Assembly (NCBI GenBank): GCA_013001595.1
Contig: JABDMH010000046.1
Location: 1 to 64,000, forward strand
Length of the DNA stretch: 64,000 nt
Source: Saprospiraceae bacterium
GTDB taxonomy: Bacteria > Bacteroidota > Bacteroidia > Chitinophagales > Saprospiraceae
Direction: 5' to 3'
Part shown: piece after piece, positions 43,092 through 52,533 of the stretch
Numbering within the stretch: the stretch's first letter is position 1
How the letters are laid out: every line of letters begins with the position of its first letter
Notes under the pieces: model-generated
The model's database searches: none
The model's input: only the letters and a program-made list of their open reading frames with translations
Told to the model about the DNA's origin: nothing
Program-made: the position numbers and the translations under genes

Positions 43092-44677
43092 AACATTTTG
43101 CCGATCTATTTGAAGCCTTAGACCAGACCACAAAAACCACCGCTAAAGTTGGCGCTTTGGCTGGCTACTTTGCCCGTGCCACAACCGAAGATCGCCTCTG
43201 GACCATGGCCCTGCTTTCCCACAAGAGACCTCGGCGAACTGTCACCACCACCCTACTGCGCACCTGGGCTGCAGAAGAAGCCAATCTGCCCTTGTGGCTC
43301 TTTGAAGAATCTTACCACATTGTCGGTGATCTGGCTGAAGCCATCGCTCTTGTCTTACCCAAACCTGAGGGACAATCTACAAAATCACTAAGTGAATGGA
43401 TAAACATCATTCGGTCTTTAAAAGACGAAACCGATGAAGTCAAAAGAGAAACCATCACCAAGGCTTGGTCCGTACTTAATCACCAAGAGCGATTTGTATT
43501 CAACAAATTGATCACCGGAGGCTTCCGGATCGGCGTCTCTCAAAAACTGATGACCAGGGCACTCGCCCAGGCCACTGGTTTGGATGAGAACATCATAGCC
43601 CAACGACTCATGGGCAATTGGACACCGGATGAAACCACCTTTGAGCGACTGCTATTTGAAGAAAAGCCAGAAGACAAATTATCTCGTCCTTATCCCTTCT
43701 ATCTGGCCTATGCACTGGATCTGGATCCAACATCTCTTGGTCCCGTGGCTGACTGGCAAGTAGAAAGAAAGTGGGATGGCATCAGGGGACAGGTGATCAT
43801 TCGTGAAAGTCACCTATTTGTATGGTCGCGCGGTGAAGAACTAGTCACAGATAGATTTCCAGAATTTGAGATGCTGGCCGAAAGTTTTCCTAAGGGAGTC
43901 GTCATTGACGGTGAGATCTTGCCATGGAAAGAGGGAAACCCCCTCCCCTTCCAGCTTCTACAAACTAGAATAGGCAGAAAAAAACTGTCCAAAAAAGCAC
44001 TTGAGACGGCTCCGGTGATCCTCATGGCCTACGACTTGCTGGAGTATGATGGCGACGATTACCGGTCTCATCCCCTGGAAACAAGAAGGGAAAAACTGGT
44101 TGCTGTGGTTAATGAAGTAAACTGCGATGCACTTAAATTATCACCGCTGGTAAAGACGGAGGACTGGCTAGCACTAAATGAGGAGCGTAAGAAATCAAGA
44201 GCACACCATTGTGAAGGATTTATGCTCAAACGAAAAGACAGCATCTACAAGCAAGGTCGAAAGAAAGGAGATTGGTGGAAATGGAAAATTGATCCACTTA
44301 CCATTGATGCGGTCATGCTGTATGCCCAACAAGGTCATGGACGGAGAGCCAACCTCTTCACCGACTACACTTTTGCCGTTTGGGACGGGGATAACCTAGT
44401 CCCATTTGCAAAGGCCTATTCGGGGCTAACGGATGGAGAATTTAAAGAAATCACGCGCTTCGTGCGCCAACATACACTTGATCGCTATGGTCCAGTGAGG
44501 GCGGTAAAGCCTCAATTGGTTTTTGAACTGGCCTTTGAAGGAATTCAACGAAGTACGCGTCATAAGTCTGGAGTAGCACTAAGGTTTCCGCGAATGTTGC
44601 GTTGGCGAAAGGACAAGAAAGCCAGCGAGGCCAACTCCTTGGTTGATCTTAAAGGTATGCTGGATCTCTATGGTTAG
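43088..44677 (+). CDS. ATP-dependent DNA ligase (Lhr-associated type)
   Basis: The 529-aa ligase has an N-terminal helical domain (about residues 1-190) and the nucleotidyltransferase core. The AMP-accepting lysine is in VERKWDGIRGQV (about 227), with SRGEELVTDRFPEF, VVIDGEILPW, EGFMLKRKDS and WWKWKIDPLTIDAVML (motifs III-V). An OB domain ends with LVFELAFEGIQRSTRHKSGVALRFPRM. It seals nicks with ATP, separate from the NAD-dependent replicative ligase. It sits in the ligase-associated cluster and overlaps genes on both sides. Confidence 0.94.
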   Translation: MKHFADLFEALDQTTKTTAKVGALAGYFARATTEDRLWTMALLSHKRPRRTVTTTLLRTWAAEEANLPLWLFEESYHIVGDLAEAIALVLPKPEGQSTKSLSEWINIIRSLKDETDEVKRETITKAWSVLNHQERFVFNKLITGGFRIGVSQKLMTRALAQATGLDENIIAQRLMGNWTPDETTFERLLFEEKPEDKLSRPYPFYLAYALDLDPTSLGPVADWQVERKWDGIRGQVIIRESHLFVWSRGEELVTDRFPEFEMLAESFPKGVVIDGEILPWKEGNPLPFQLLQTRIGRKKLSKKALETAPVILMAYDLLEYDGDDYRSHPLETRREKLVAVVNEVNCDALKLSPLVKTEDWLALNEERKKSRAHHCEGFMLKRKDSIYKQGRKKGDWWKWKIDPLTIDAVMLYAQQGHGRRANLFTDYTFAVWDGDNLVPFAKAYSGLTDGEFKEITRFVRQHTLDRYGPVRAVKPQLVFELAFEGIQRSTRHKSGVALRFPRMLRWRKDKKASEANSLVDLKGMLDLYG

Positions 44678-45140
44678 CGAGCTAGAGTTGACTGAAAAAC
44701 ACCGCATGGAGTCTGTACGCAAATCCCACGCACTGCTATTACTGCCCGCTTCTGCAACTACCTTGCAGTGTATGATCAAAAACTGCAACTTTGCAGTCAT
44801 GGATCCCAAGTTCACAGATGCTGTTATCATTGCCTTCAATTATGGGATAGAGTCCATTGCTCCTATGCATCAACTCGGTGACCGTATGGCTTACAAAGTT
44901 GATCATACAGGCAAAGGATATTATGATGGCCACGAACTTGCGGATGACGATTCACACGGAACTTACTACCTCTATGGTATAAATGCTGAAGAAGTGTACA
45001 AGCTGATTGAACCTGTACTCTTTACCGTCGACTGGATGGAAGGCGCCCATGTGACTTTGAGGTTCGGCAAAGAACGCGGAGAACAGGCCAAAAAGATCGA
45101 GTTCATTTTAGAGCGCACTACACCCACTGCCTCTCAGTAA
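44670..45140 (+). CDS. Unrecognised 156-aa protein overlapping the DNA ligase gene
   Basis: The ATG at 44670 lies 8 bp inside the ligase gene (taken over the upstream start at 44643), giving MVSELELTEKHRMES. The soluble protein has no signal peptide, membrane helix or known motif. Visible segments are SHALLLLPASATTLQCMIKN, MDPKFTDAVIIAFNYGIES, HELADDDSHGTYYLYGINAEE and VTLRFGKERGEQAKKIEFIL, suggesting a mixed alpha/beta fold. Overlap with the ligase implies translational coupling and a possible link to the repair module, but no function can be named. Confidence 0.7.
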   Translation: MVSELELTEKHRMESVRKSHALLLLPASATTLQCMIKNCNFAVMDPKFTDAVIIAFNYGIESIAPMHQLGDRMAYKVDHTGKGYYDGHELADDDSHGTYYLYGINAEEVYKLIEPVLFTVDWMEGAHVTLRFGKERGEQAKKIEFILERTTPTASQ

Positions 45141-45146
45141 TCCATC

Positions 45147-46187
45147 TTAGACCGCCTTAGCAACTTCCTGCCACCGCTTATAGAACTCAAACTGCCAATC
45201 ATCAGCATGTATAGCCGAACGCCATTTGTGCTTACCCTTTTTGATATGCCGTAGCATAATGATTTGGCGTGGTGACAGCACAGATTCAGGTTTTTTCCCC
45301 AATCCCACCAGCGCATTGGCCTTCATTGCCTGCATAGGTGTCATCGGTATGAATTGATAGATGGTCTTTGACAGATAGTATTTTGGTTCGGCATCTATGC
45401 GAAAAGATTTGCTTTCTTTGACTTTGCCCGCACCGAGTTTTCTCGTGGCTTTCTTTCTCTGTGCATCATTATAGGTGTAGACAACATCACCACATCCCAC
45501 TTCACTGCCATGAGTCACAATATCCTCCAAACCTACCAAGGAGGGATTGAAATATACATTGACAACCTCACGACGATCCATAAAACCAGGCTCCGTGGCC
45601 ACCACACCCTCTATTTTTCCCAGTTCTTTCTCCCCCGTCCAGAAACAGTACATACTGAGGGTCGCTTTTTCCAAAGATCCTTCCTGTGCCAGGAGTTCTT
45701 CCTCCAATAGTCGCAGATATGTCGGCACGGTGCTGTTAAGTTTTTCTAAGCCTTGAATCATATAGGCGACCAGGCCACTGGGAGAATAGTTGGCACTCAA
45801 CCTAGGAAGCAAATCTTTCTTGTCGGCCCCCACCATACGTACCACTGGATTGTTCCAACTCGGTTCCTTATAATAATCCAAAACGGCTTTATCCTTACCT
45901 CCTTTATTATTATGAATTGCCAGAGGAACGAAATAAGTCTCAATGGCTTCTACAATGAGTGGATGACTTAGCACTACATTCCCATAGCGCTGGCAAGTCA
46001 TGCAACCTGGCACTTCCTGAAAAAGGATCAATACGGGCTTGTTACCTGCTTCAGCGAGTGTAAGTGCATCATCCATATTTCTCTGCCATTGCACCTTACC
46101 CAGTTCTTTAGGATTATTGGTGCCGAAAATGTGAGACACAAAAAGTAGGCTAAGCAATGCTGGCAATAATAGGATTGTGCTTTTCAT
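45147..46187 (-). CDS. Exported thioredoxin-fold (VPGUxxT-like) protein with MsrA-like domain
   Basis: The 346-aa protein has a signal peptide (LLLPALLSLLFVSHIFG), then a thioredoxin-like domain (about residues 30-170) with a redox motif QEVPGCMTCQRYGN. This matches the VPGUxxT-type families in which the first cysteine position can be selenocysteine. The second half (about 178-260) looks like peptide-methionine sulfoxide reductase A: MYCFWTGEKELGKIEGVVAT, FNPSLVGLEDIV and GDVVYTYNDAQRKKA, keeping the CFW of GCFW. A periplasmic thiol or methionine repair role is inferred. The C-terminal 80 residues are unassigned. Confidence 0.7.
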   Translation of the reverse strand: MKSTILLLPALLSLLFVSHIFGTNNPKELGKVQWQRNMDDALTLAEAGNKPVLILFQEVPGCMTCQRYGNVVLSHPLIVEAIETYFVPLAIHNNKGGKDKAVLDYYKEPSWNNPVVRMVGADKKDLLPRLSANYSPSGLVAYMIQGLEKLNSTVPTYLRLLEEELLAQEGSLEKATLSMYCFWTGEKELGKIEGVVATEPGFMDRREVVNVYFNPSLVGLEDIVTHGSEVGCGDVVYTYNDAQRKKATRKLGAGKVKESKSFRIDAEPKYYLSKTIYQFIPMTPMQAMKANALVGLGKKPESVLSPRQIIMLRHIKKGKHKWRSAIHADDWQFEFYKRWQEVAKAV

Positions 46188-46257
46188 AATGGACTGAGTA
46201 ATTTCAGATGTACAAACCGCGGTTAATAAACTTAATCATTTTTGTAGGACATGGGAA
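46188..46257. other. Spacer before the tandem array
   Basis: This is a short AT-rich stretch upstream of the minus-strand thioredoxin-fold gene. It probably contains that gene's promoter, but no clear motif was seen. Confidence 0.3.
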
Positions 46258-46905
46258 CGGGAACCACATAGGCCCAATGGGGACACATATGTAGTCAGAC
46301 CAGCAAAGAAAGGTAGTATTCAGGACATTAAAACATTGGTACAGGTGAGGTACATGACAGACTAGAAAATTATGTGGCCTATGTACCTATTGTGGTTCAA
46401 AAAACTAACGTCCAATTGTTGAAAGGGAACCACTTAGGCACAATAGGGACACATCGGTGGTTAGAACTGCAAAGAAAGGTACAATTCAGGACAGCAATAC
46501 ACTGGGTACAGGTGGGGTACATGACAGGCTAGAAAACTATGTGCCTATGCATCTATGGTGGTTCAAAAAAAAAGGTCCAATGTTAGAAGGGAACCACACT
46601 GGCACAATAGGGACACATCGGTGTTGAGACCAGCAAAGAAAGGTAGTATTCAGGACATTAAGGCAGTGGTACAGGTGGGCTACATGACAGACTAGAAAAA
46701 TATGTGGCCTATGTACCTATTGTAGTTCAAAAAACTAACGTCCAATTGCCGGAAGGGAACCGCATAGGCAGAATAGGGACTCACAGATGGTTGGATCAGC
46801 AAAGAAGGGTGGTATTCAGGACAGTAAGACACTGGTGCAGGTAGGTATAACTGACAGACAAGAAAACTATGTGACCTATGTACCTATTGTGGTTCAAAAA
46901 AAGAT
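46258..46905 (+). repeat. Four-copy ~165-bp tandem repeat array
   Basis: Copies start at 46261, 46427, 46591 and 46757 (periods 166, 164, 166). Shared landmarks in each are gggaacc, rgcaaagaa, attcaggac, acaggt, gacag, gaaaa-tatgtg and ttcaaaaaa. Copies differ by scattered substitutions and small indels. The strings gtggttc and gaaccac facing each other across two of the three copy junctions could pair as a hairpin. In the last copy a frame runs through (QENYVTYVPIVVQKK) and on to a stop at 46990; in other copies the same peptide is interrupted. A decayed 55-residue coding repeat and a non-coding array are both possible. Confidence 0.8.
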
Positions 46906-46990
46906 AGTATCTAGTCAGTCAGGCAGCGATTTTGTGCCGCATCCAAGCTTAGATGACACTCCGAAACAATTGAGGCCCTACTACCATTAA
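46787..46990 (+). other. Short ORF spanning the last repeat copy
   Basis: The 67-codon ORF reads AKKGGIQDSKTLVQVGITDRQ...VPIVVQKKIVSSQSG and ends in a non-repeat tail (FVPHPSLDDTPKQLRPYYH), 23 bp before the helicase start. It has no signal peptide or known domain. It may be the surviving end of a repeat-protein gene or a chance frame. Confidence 0.3.
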
Positions 46991-47013
46991 TATGTGGTCT
47001 TCCAAAGCAAGAG

Positions 47014-49458
47014 ATGAAAGACAGTAGCGCATTACATCCTATATATACCTGGTTTAGAGAGTGTGGGCAAGAGCCATTCGCCTTTCAGGAGTCCGCATGG
47101 TCTGCATACCTAGCTGGCCATTCAGGTATGGTCAATGCTCCTACCGGAAGCGGGAAAACTTTTTCTCTTATGGTTCCGATTGTCTTACAGGGCTTGCAGA
47201 GGGAGCAGACCGAACATCTACAAGCACTTTGGATCACGCCCATACGGGCCCTAGCCAAAGAAATAAAGAAGGCAGGAGAAGAAGTGATCAAAGGACTGGG
47301 CAGTCCCTGGAAAATTGGTATTCGTACAGGTGATACACAGACTGCCGATCGGAAAAAACAATGGGAAAATGCACCGCAAATTTTAATCACTACTCCGGAA
47401 AGCGTACATCTATTAATGGCCACTCGTGGCTATGAAAATTTCTTCAAAAAGGTACAAGTAGTTGTTGCCGATGAATGGCACGAGTTAGTAGGATCTAAAC
47501 GCGGGGTACTGATGGAGCTTGCGCTAAGTAGGCTAAAATCAATTAGCCCCGAGCTCAGGATCTGGGGCATTTCTGCCACCATCGGTAATATGGAGGAAGC
47601 ACAAGCTGTACTTTTTGGCAATTGGCACAGTGAACGCCCGACTAAAATTACGGTAGTCCATTCCGAAATCAAGAAAGTCATATCCATCGAGACCATTTTT
47701 CCTGACGAGATCGAGACTTACCCTTGGACCGGGCATTTAGGCGTGAAACTAGTCGCAAAAGTGATCCCCATCATCCTCCAGAGTGGGTCGACACTAATTT
47801 TTACCAATACCAGAAGTCAATGCGAACTTTGGTACCAAAAGTTACTGGAAGAGATGCCCGATCTTTCGGGCCAAATAGCGATGCATCATGGATCCATGAG
47901 TCGCGAGCTGAGGGACTGGGTCGAAGATGCCTTGCACCTAGAGAAAATCAAAGCCGTGGTTTGTACCTCCAGCCTCGATCTAGGTGTGGACTTCAGGCCA
48001 GTCGAAACGATCGTACAGGTAGGTAGTCCCAAAGGTGTAGCTAGGTTTGTACAACGAGCAGGTCGGAGTGGTCATCAACCGGGGGCCACGAGCAAGATTT
48101 ATTTTCTTCCCACACACTCCCTCGAAATTGTCGAAGGTGCAGCACTCAAGGAGGCCATCAGGCGAGACATTGTCGAAGAGCGCATACCATTCTTGCGCAG
48201 TTTCGATGTATTGATGCAGTACTTAGTGACTCTAGCTGTCTCAGAGGGATTCGATTCTGATCAGATCTATGAAGAAGTCAAATCCACTTTTTGCTTTAAC
48301 AGCATGTCGCCTGAGGAATGGATACTCGTCTTGCAATTCACCGTTTCAGGAGGAAGTCTAGAGGCTTACGATGAGTTTCGCAAATTAGGCCGAGACAAGC
48401 AGGGACTTTATCGCGTCACGCAGAAACGTGTGGCCATGCGCCATCGACTATCTATTGGGACCATCGTTGGAGATAACGCATTGATTGTCAAATATCTTAG
48501 TGGGCGCAAGTTGGGCAACATTGAGGAGAGCTTCATCACAAAGTTGAATCCTGGTGACCATTTCTGGTTTGCCGGCAAGAGTTTGGCCTTGGTGCGCATC
48601 AAGGAGAATATCGCCTATGTGCGACGAACGAAGGCAAAGGATGGTAAGACCCCATCGTGGCAAGGGGGTAGGATGCCGTTGTCGTCTCAACTATCAGACA
48701 TGATCCGCTACAAACTGGATACCTATGCCCATGGAAGTGAAACCGATGAGGACATCTTAGCATTGAAACCACTCTTTGATATTCAACAGTCTCGTTCAAA
48801 GATCCCACGTCAAGACCAGTTGCTGATTGAGTACTTCCATGATCGAGAAGGATATCATTTGGTTTTATATCCCTTTGAAGGTCGTTATGTACATGAGGGT
48901 ATGGCAGCATTGATCGCCTACCGCCTCTCGCACATCAAACCCTTGACCGTAAGCATAGCCATGAACGATTATGGTTTTGAATTGCTTTCAGATAGGCAGA
49001 TTCCCATCGAAGAAGCATTGTCACACAATGACTTGTTTAATACCAACCAATTACAGAAGGACATTTGGGCCAGTGTAAATACTGCTGAAATGGCACGCAA
49101 GAGATTTCGCGACATCGCGGCCATTGCCGGGCTAGTATTCAAAGGCTTTCCCGGGAAATACAAAAAGGAGCGCCATCTGCAATCATCTACCGGGCTTTTG
49201 TTCGAGGTATTTAAAGACTACGATCCACAAAATCTGTTGTTCCTGCAGGCCTATGACGAAATCCTAACTTTCCAATTGGAAGAAGCACGTTTACGATCTG
49301 CATTAAATCGCATTTCTAGCCAGGAAATCCTCCTCGAAAAACCAACAGTGGCCACACCCTTTTCATTTCCGATTATTGTCGACCGGCTCAGAGAGCGAAT
49401 GAGTACCGAAAAAATCTTGGCCAGGATCAAACGGATGAAACTGAAATTAGATTCTTGA
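47014..49458 (+). CDS. Ligase-associated DEXH-box DNA helicase (Lhr-core type)
   Basis: The 814-aa SF2 helicase has Walker A NAPTGSGKTFSLM (about residue 40), ALWITPIRALAKEI (Ia), ITTPESVHLLM, DEWHE (motif II, about 153) and GISATIGN (III). The second RecA domain has LIFTNTRSQCELWY, VVCTSSLDLGVDF and VQRAGRSGHQPG (VI). The winged-helix and Lhr-core regions follow. It is a 3'-5' DNA helicase of the Lhr family that accompanies the exonuclease, ligase and PdeM. In this genome it is separated from the ligase by two genes and a tandem array. Confidence 0.94.
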   Translation: MKDSSALHPIYTWFRECGQEPFAFQESAWSAYLAGHSGMVNAPTGSGKTFSLMVPIVLQGLQREQTEHLQALWITPIRALAKEIKKAGEEVIKGLGSPWKIGIRTGDTQTADRKKQWENAPQILITTPESVHLLMATRGYENFFKKVQVVVADEWHELVGSKRGVLMELALSRLKSISPELRIWGISATIGNMEEAQAVLFGNWHSERPTKITVVHSEIKKVISIETIFPDEIETYPWTGHLGVKLVAKVIPIILQSGSTLIFTNTRSQCELWYQKLLEEMPDLSGQIAMHHGSMSRELRDWVEDALHLEKIKAVVCTSSLDLGVDFRPVETIVQVGSPKGVARFVQRAGRSGHQPGATSKIYFLPTHSLEIVEGAALKEAIRRDIVEERIPFLRSFDVLMQYLVTLAVSEGFDSDQIYEEVKSTFCFNSMSPEEWILVLQFTVSGGSLEAYDEFRKLGRDKQGLYRVTQKRVAMRHRLSIGTIVGDNALIVKYLSGRKLGNIEESFITKLNPGDHFWFAGKSLALVRIKENIAYVRRTKAKDGKTPSWQGGRMPLSSQLSDMIRYKLDTYAHGSETDEDILALKPLFDIQQSRSKIPRQDQLLIEYFHDREGYHLVLYPFEGRYVHEGMAALIAYRLSHIKPLTVSIAMNDYGFELLSDRQIPIEEALSHNDLFNTNQLQKDIWASVNTAEMARKRFRDIAAIAGLVFKGFPGKYKKERHLQSSTGLLFEVFKDYDPQNLLFLQAYDEILTFQLEEARLRSALNRISSQEILLEKPTVATPFSFPIIVDRLRERMSTEKILARIKRMKLKLDS

Positions 49459-49589
49459 TAGTCGAATCGGTCCACAACATACAGAGTTGGGATAACGTAT
49501 AAAAAGCCTTAAGATACCACCCCCTCACATACATAATTAGCTCCTGGCCATTGCTGTCTATTCATACTTTGTATTTGCTGCATTACTTT

Positions 49590-50990
49590 TCTGGAGGGCT
49601 CTGCAAAGACAGATGATGCAGCATCCAATATTTTACTCATTCTTTCCGATGATCATAGTTATCCATATTTAAGTTGTTATGGACACCTCGACGTGAATAC
49701 GCCTAACATAGGATGGACTTGCACGACGAGGTGTACGTTTTTATCAAGCCTATGCAGCTGCACCTCAGTGTGTTCCTTCGTGTGCTTTCATCCTCATGGG
49801 CCGCAACGTGATTGACATTCGGATGAGTCGCTTTTCTGCACCTTTATCGCGAGATATTCCGGCCCTGCCAGATTTACTTGGCAAGGTGGGATATTACACT
49901 GGCATCTGCGGCCGGCATTATCACTTAGACGGGTCGGGTCGGCGAGCTGCAGCTACCGACAGTGCCTTTGCCAAATATGACCTAGTCACCTTTTCCAGAC
50001 CGTGCCGACTATTTAGAAATTGGGAAGGATGAAGCGGTATTGGGGCAATTTCAAACATTTTTGGATCAAACGCCCCCAGGGCAACCATTTTTCATGTGGA
50101 TGAACTACAGCGATCCGCATCTGCCCTTTACGGCTCAGGAATATACACCAGATCCCACTCAGCTGACCATTCCAGAGGCCATGCCGGATACCGAAGAAGT
50201 GCGCAAAGATTTGGCTCAACACATTGGAGAAGTTAATCGATTGGATGCATACATCGGACAAGTATTGTTGGAATTGGACGAGCGAGGCCTGACAGAAAAT
50301 ACGATCATCCTTTTTATGGGTGACAATGGAGCTGACCTTCTTCGGGGCAAAGGCACACTCTATGATTTGGGCATCCATGTGCCACTAGTGGTAGCTGGAC
50401 CAGGAGTAGTAAAGGGAGCGATTTCAGATGCCCAGATTTCGGGTACCGATTTAGCTCCCACGATTTTAGAAATGGCCTCGACAGAAATTCCGGATGCCAT
50501 GACAGGACAGAGTTTTGCCGCATCGTTGAGGGGAGAGGCTTAACTAGGTCATGTATATATTTTTTCCACTCGTGTATCACATGGATCGGGTATCCCCATA
50601 AATACCGTCTATTTTGATTTGACCCGAACCGTATTCGATCGTGACTATAAATTAATCCACAACATCTTATGGCCGCTCCCTTATGAGCCAGTGGATTTTA
50701 ATAACCGCAGCATGGAGCGAGATCTGGAACAGCGCTACCAAAATCGGGAACTTCCTAAGCGTTTTGAAGATCAACTGTTTTCTCACCCCAGGCCGATGTT
50801 CGAATTGTATGACCGCAAGGCTGACCCTGCCGAACTGCATAATTTGGCCGGCCAATCATCATATGAAGCCATAGAGTATAACCTGAAGGGAGAGTTGCAC
50901 GAATGGATGATCCGGTATCAGGATTACGCCAACTTACTCATTCCACATAAAGAGATGGTCCCTCCGGCTGGTGAACTGAAAGCACGCTAG
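49590..50990 (+). pseudogene. Decayed exported sulfatase
   Basis: A sulfatase reads through three frames. Frame one gives a signal-like start and DDAASNILLILSDDHSYPYL...DVNTPNI. Frame two gives GLARRGVRFYQAYAAAPQCV, PSCAFILMGRN and KVGYYTGICGRHYHLD. Frame three (50040-50990) gives PFFMWMNYSDPHLPF, IILFMGDNGADLLRGKGTLYDLGIHVPLV, and the C-terminus after an in-frame TAA at 50541. At the formylglycine maturation motif C-x-P-S-R the arginine is cysteine (CVPSC). Two frameshifts, one stop and the damaged maturation motif indicate a dead gene. Intact relatives cleave sulfate esters from polysaccharides. Confidence 0.85.
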
Positions 50991-51163
50991 GTGAACAAAA
51001 GAGTGGTATAGCGATTTGCATCCACACATTCCACTAGCTTCAAAAGTAACATTTGATAGAATTTGTGAGTACAAGGGTAGAATACGAGCAATATTTCTCC
51101 TCTTGTTCAAAACTCCCACTCACTACTTGACAGGTCACCTAATTAGTTTGATGTTTGCTGAGG

Positions 51164-51823
51164 ATGAACTGGCAACACCCTCTGATTCTTTTGTTTGCGC
51201 TTGCACCATTTGCATCGATGGGTCAGCAATTGGCCTGGGTGAGATCAAAAGGCAGGACTAATGAGTCTTATCAAGTACTAAAATCAAATCCCGCAATAAG
51301 ATATGGCATCTATCAGCAACGTAACCGAAAAGGAGAAATACTAATCGAAGGCTTTTTCAAGAACAACCAAAAGGACAGTATCTGGACCCTCTATGATCAG
51401 AGAGGAAGAGTGACCGAAGTACATAGATTTCGTGAGGGAAGTAAGATAGGCATCTGGCAGCAGCACATCGAGCGGGGAGACGTGATTCTCAGGTATGACT
51501 ATGATCACGAAGTAGCGCTATCGCCCATGATTGAAGTAAAAGCCACGTATCCGCCCAAGGCAAAAAAACGGGCCATTGAAGGAGTCGTCAAAGTACATGT
51601 CACGATGCGGGCCAATTGTCAAATCGCAGGCATCCAATTGATTAGAAAATTGGGTTATGGATGTGATGAGCGAGCCATTAGATGTGTACGCAGGTTGGCA
51701 AACCTAACCAAAAGATACAACCCAGTGCCTGTCAATCCTCAGAAGGCATTATCGATATTGCATTTCGTATGGAGGATCAACCTGGCAACCTACGGCAATA
51801 AATACTTATTTTCGCTCATATGA
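51164..51823 (+). CDS. TonB-like C-terminal domain protein
   Basis: From the ATG at 51164 (MNWQHPLILLFALAPFASMGQ) this is a 219-aa exported protein. The middle has MORN-like repeats (RKGEILIEGFFKNNQKDSIWTLYDQRGRV, FREGSKIGIWQQH). The C-terminus is TonB-like: ATYPPKAKKRAIEGVVKVHVTMRANCQIAGIQLIRKLGYGCDERAIRCVRRL. It lacks the N-terminal membrane anchor and proline spacer of classical TonB, so energy transduction is doubtful; such periplasmic single-domain proteins are common in Bacteroidota. It overlaps pdeM by 4 bp. Confidence 0.78.
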   Translation: MNWQHPLILLFALAPFASMGQQLAWVRSKGRTNESYQVLKSNPAIRYGIYQQRNRKGEILIEGFFKNNQKDSIWTLYDQRGRVTEVHRFREGSKIGIWQQHIERGDVILRYDYDHEVALSPMIEVKATYPPKAKKRAIEGVVKVHVTMRANCQIAGIQLIRKLGYGCDERAIRCVRRLANLTKRYNPVPVNPQKALSILHFVWRINLATYGNKYLFSLI

Positions 51824-52494
51824 TCTCGAAAGGCCCGATGACTTCCCTGGACACCCTGCACCTTGAGGTGGCTGGCCATGATTTCATACTGCATCCGCAT
51901 AAGGTACTTTTCTGGCCCGAAATATCAACGCTGATTGTCACAGATTTGCATCTGGGCAAGATCCAACATTTTCGCGAAGCGGGAATTTACCTTCCTAAGC
52001 CTGCTGCCATGGACAACTATGAACGACTGAGCTCTCTGCTGGTTGAGTTTGCGCCTCAAAACCTCCTCATGTTGGGTGATTTGTTTCACAGTGTGTACAA
52101 TGCAGATTGGCAGCTGTTTTGTGAGCTTCGGCACACCTTTTCACACATCGACTTTCAGTTGGTCAAAGGCAATCACGATATCATGGACACATCGATCTTT
52201 GCAAAAAACGATATGGTCGTTTATGACAATACACATACCATAGACTGCTTCCAGTTTACGCACTATCCTTGTGACCCCGATCCTGGCTACTACAACTTGG
52301 CTGGTCATTTGCATCCAGGGGTACACCTCATTGGAGAAAGTCGCCTCAGCTTAAAGTTGCCGTGTTTCTATTTTGGCCGTGACCGCGGCCTTCTACCAGC
52401 TTTCGGTTCGTTCACGGGCATCTCCATCATCAAACCTGTAGCAGGTGATCAGGTTGTGGTGATATCTGAAGAACAGTTGGCACAAGTGCAATAG
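51820..52494 (+). CDS. pdeM: Ligase-associated DNA damage response endonuclease PdeM
   Basis: The 224-aa calcineurin-like phosphoesterase has metal-binding motifs LIVTDLHLGKIQHFREAGI (about residues 38-56), LMLGDLFHS (about 85), LVKGNHDIMD (about 115) and LAGHLHPGVHLIG (about 160). This matches PdeM of the ligase-associated cluster, a putative DNA endonuclease or phosphodiesterase. In many bacteria it sits next to the helicase, ligase and exonuclease; here it is 2.4 kb after the helicase, beyond the sulfatase relic. Confidence 0.9.
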   Translation: MISKGPMTSLDTLHLEVAGHDFILHPHKVLFWPEISTLIVTDLHLGKIQHFREAGIYLPKPAAMDNYERLSSLLVEFAPQNLLMLGDLFHSVYNADWQLFCELRHTFSHIDFQLVKGNHDIMDTSIFAKNDMVVYDNTHTIDCFQFTHYPCDPDPGYYNLAGHLHPGVHLIGESRLSLKLPCFYFGRDRGLLPAFGSFTGISIIKPVAGDQVVVISEEQLAQVQ

Positions 52495-52533
52495 AATATT
52501 ATGACCCACCAAAAAAGTCTATTTTAGCCGACC

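Noticed and set aside
46258-46905. CRISPR array interpretation of the tandem repeats
   Set aside because: The repeat unit is ~165 bp without alternating unique spacers, and there are no cas genes nearby.
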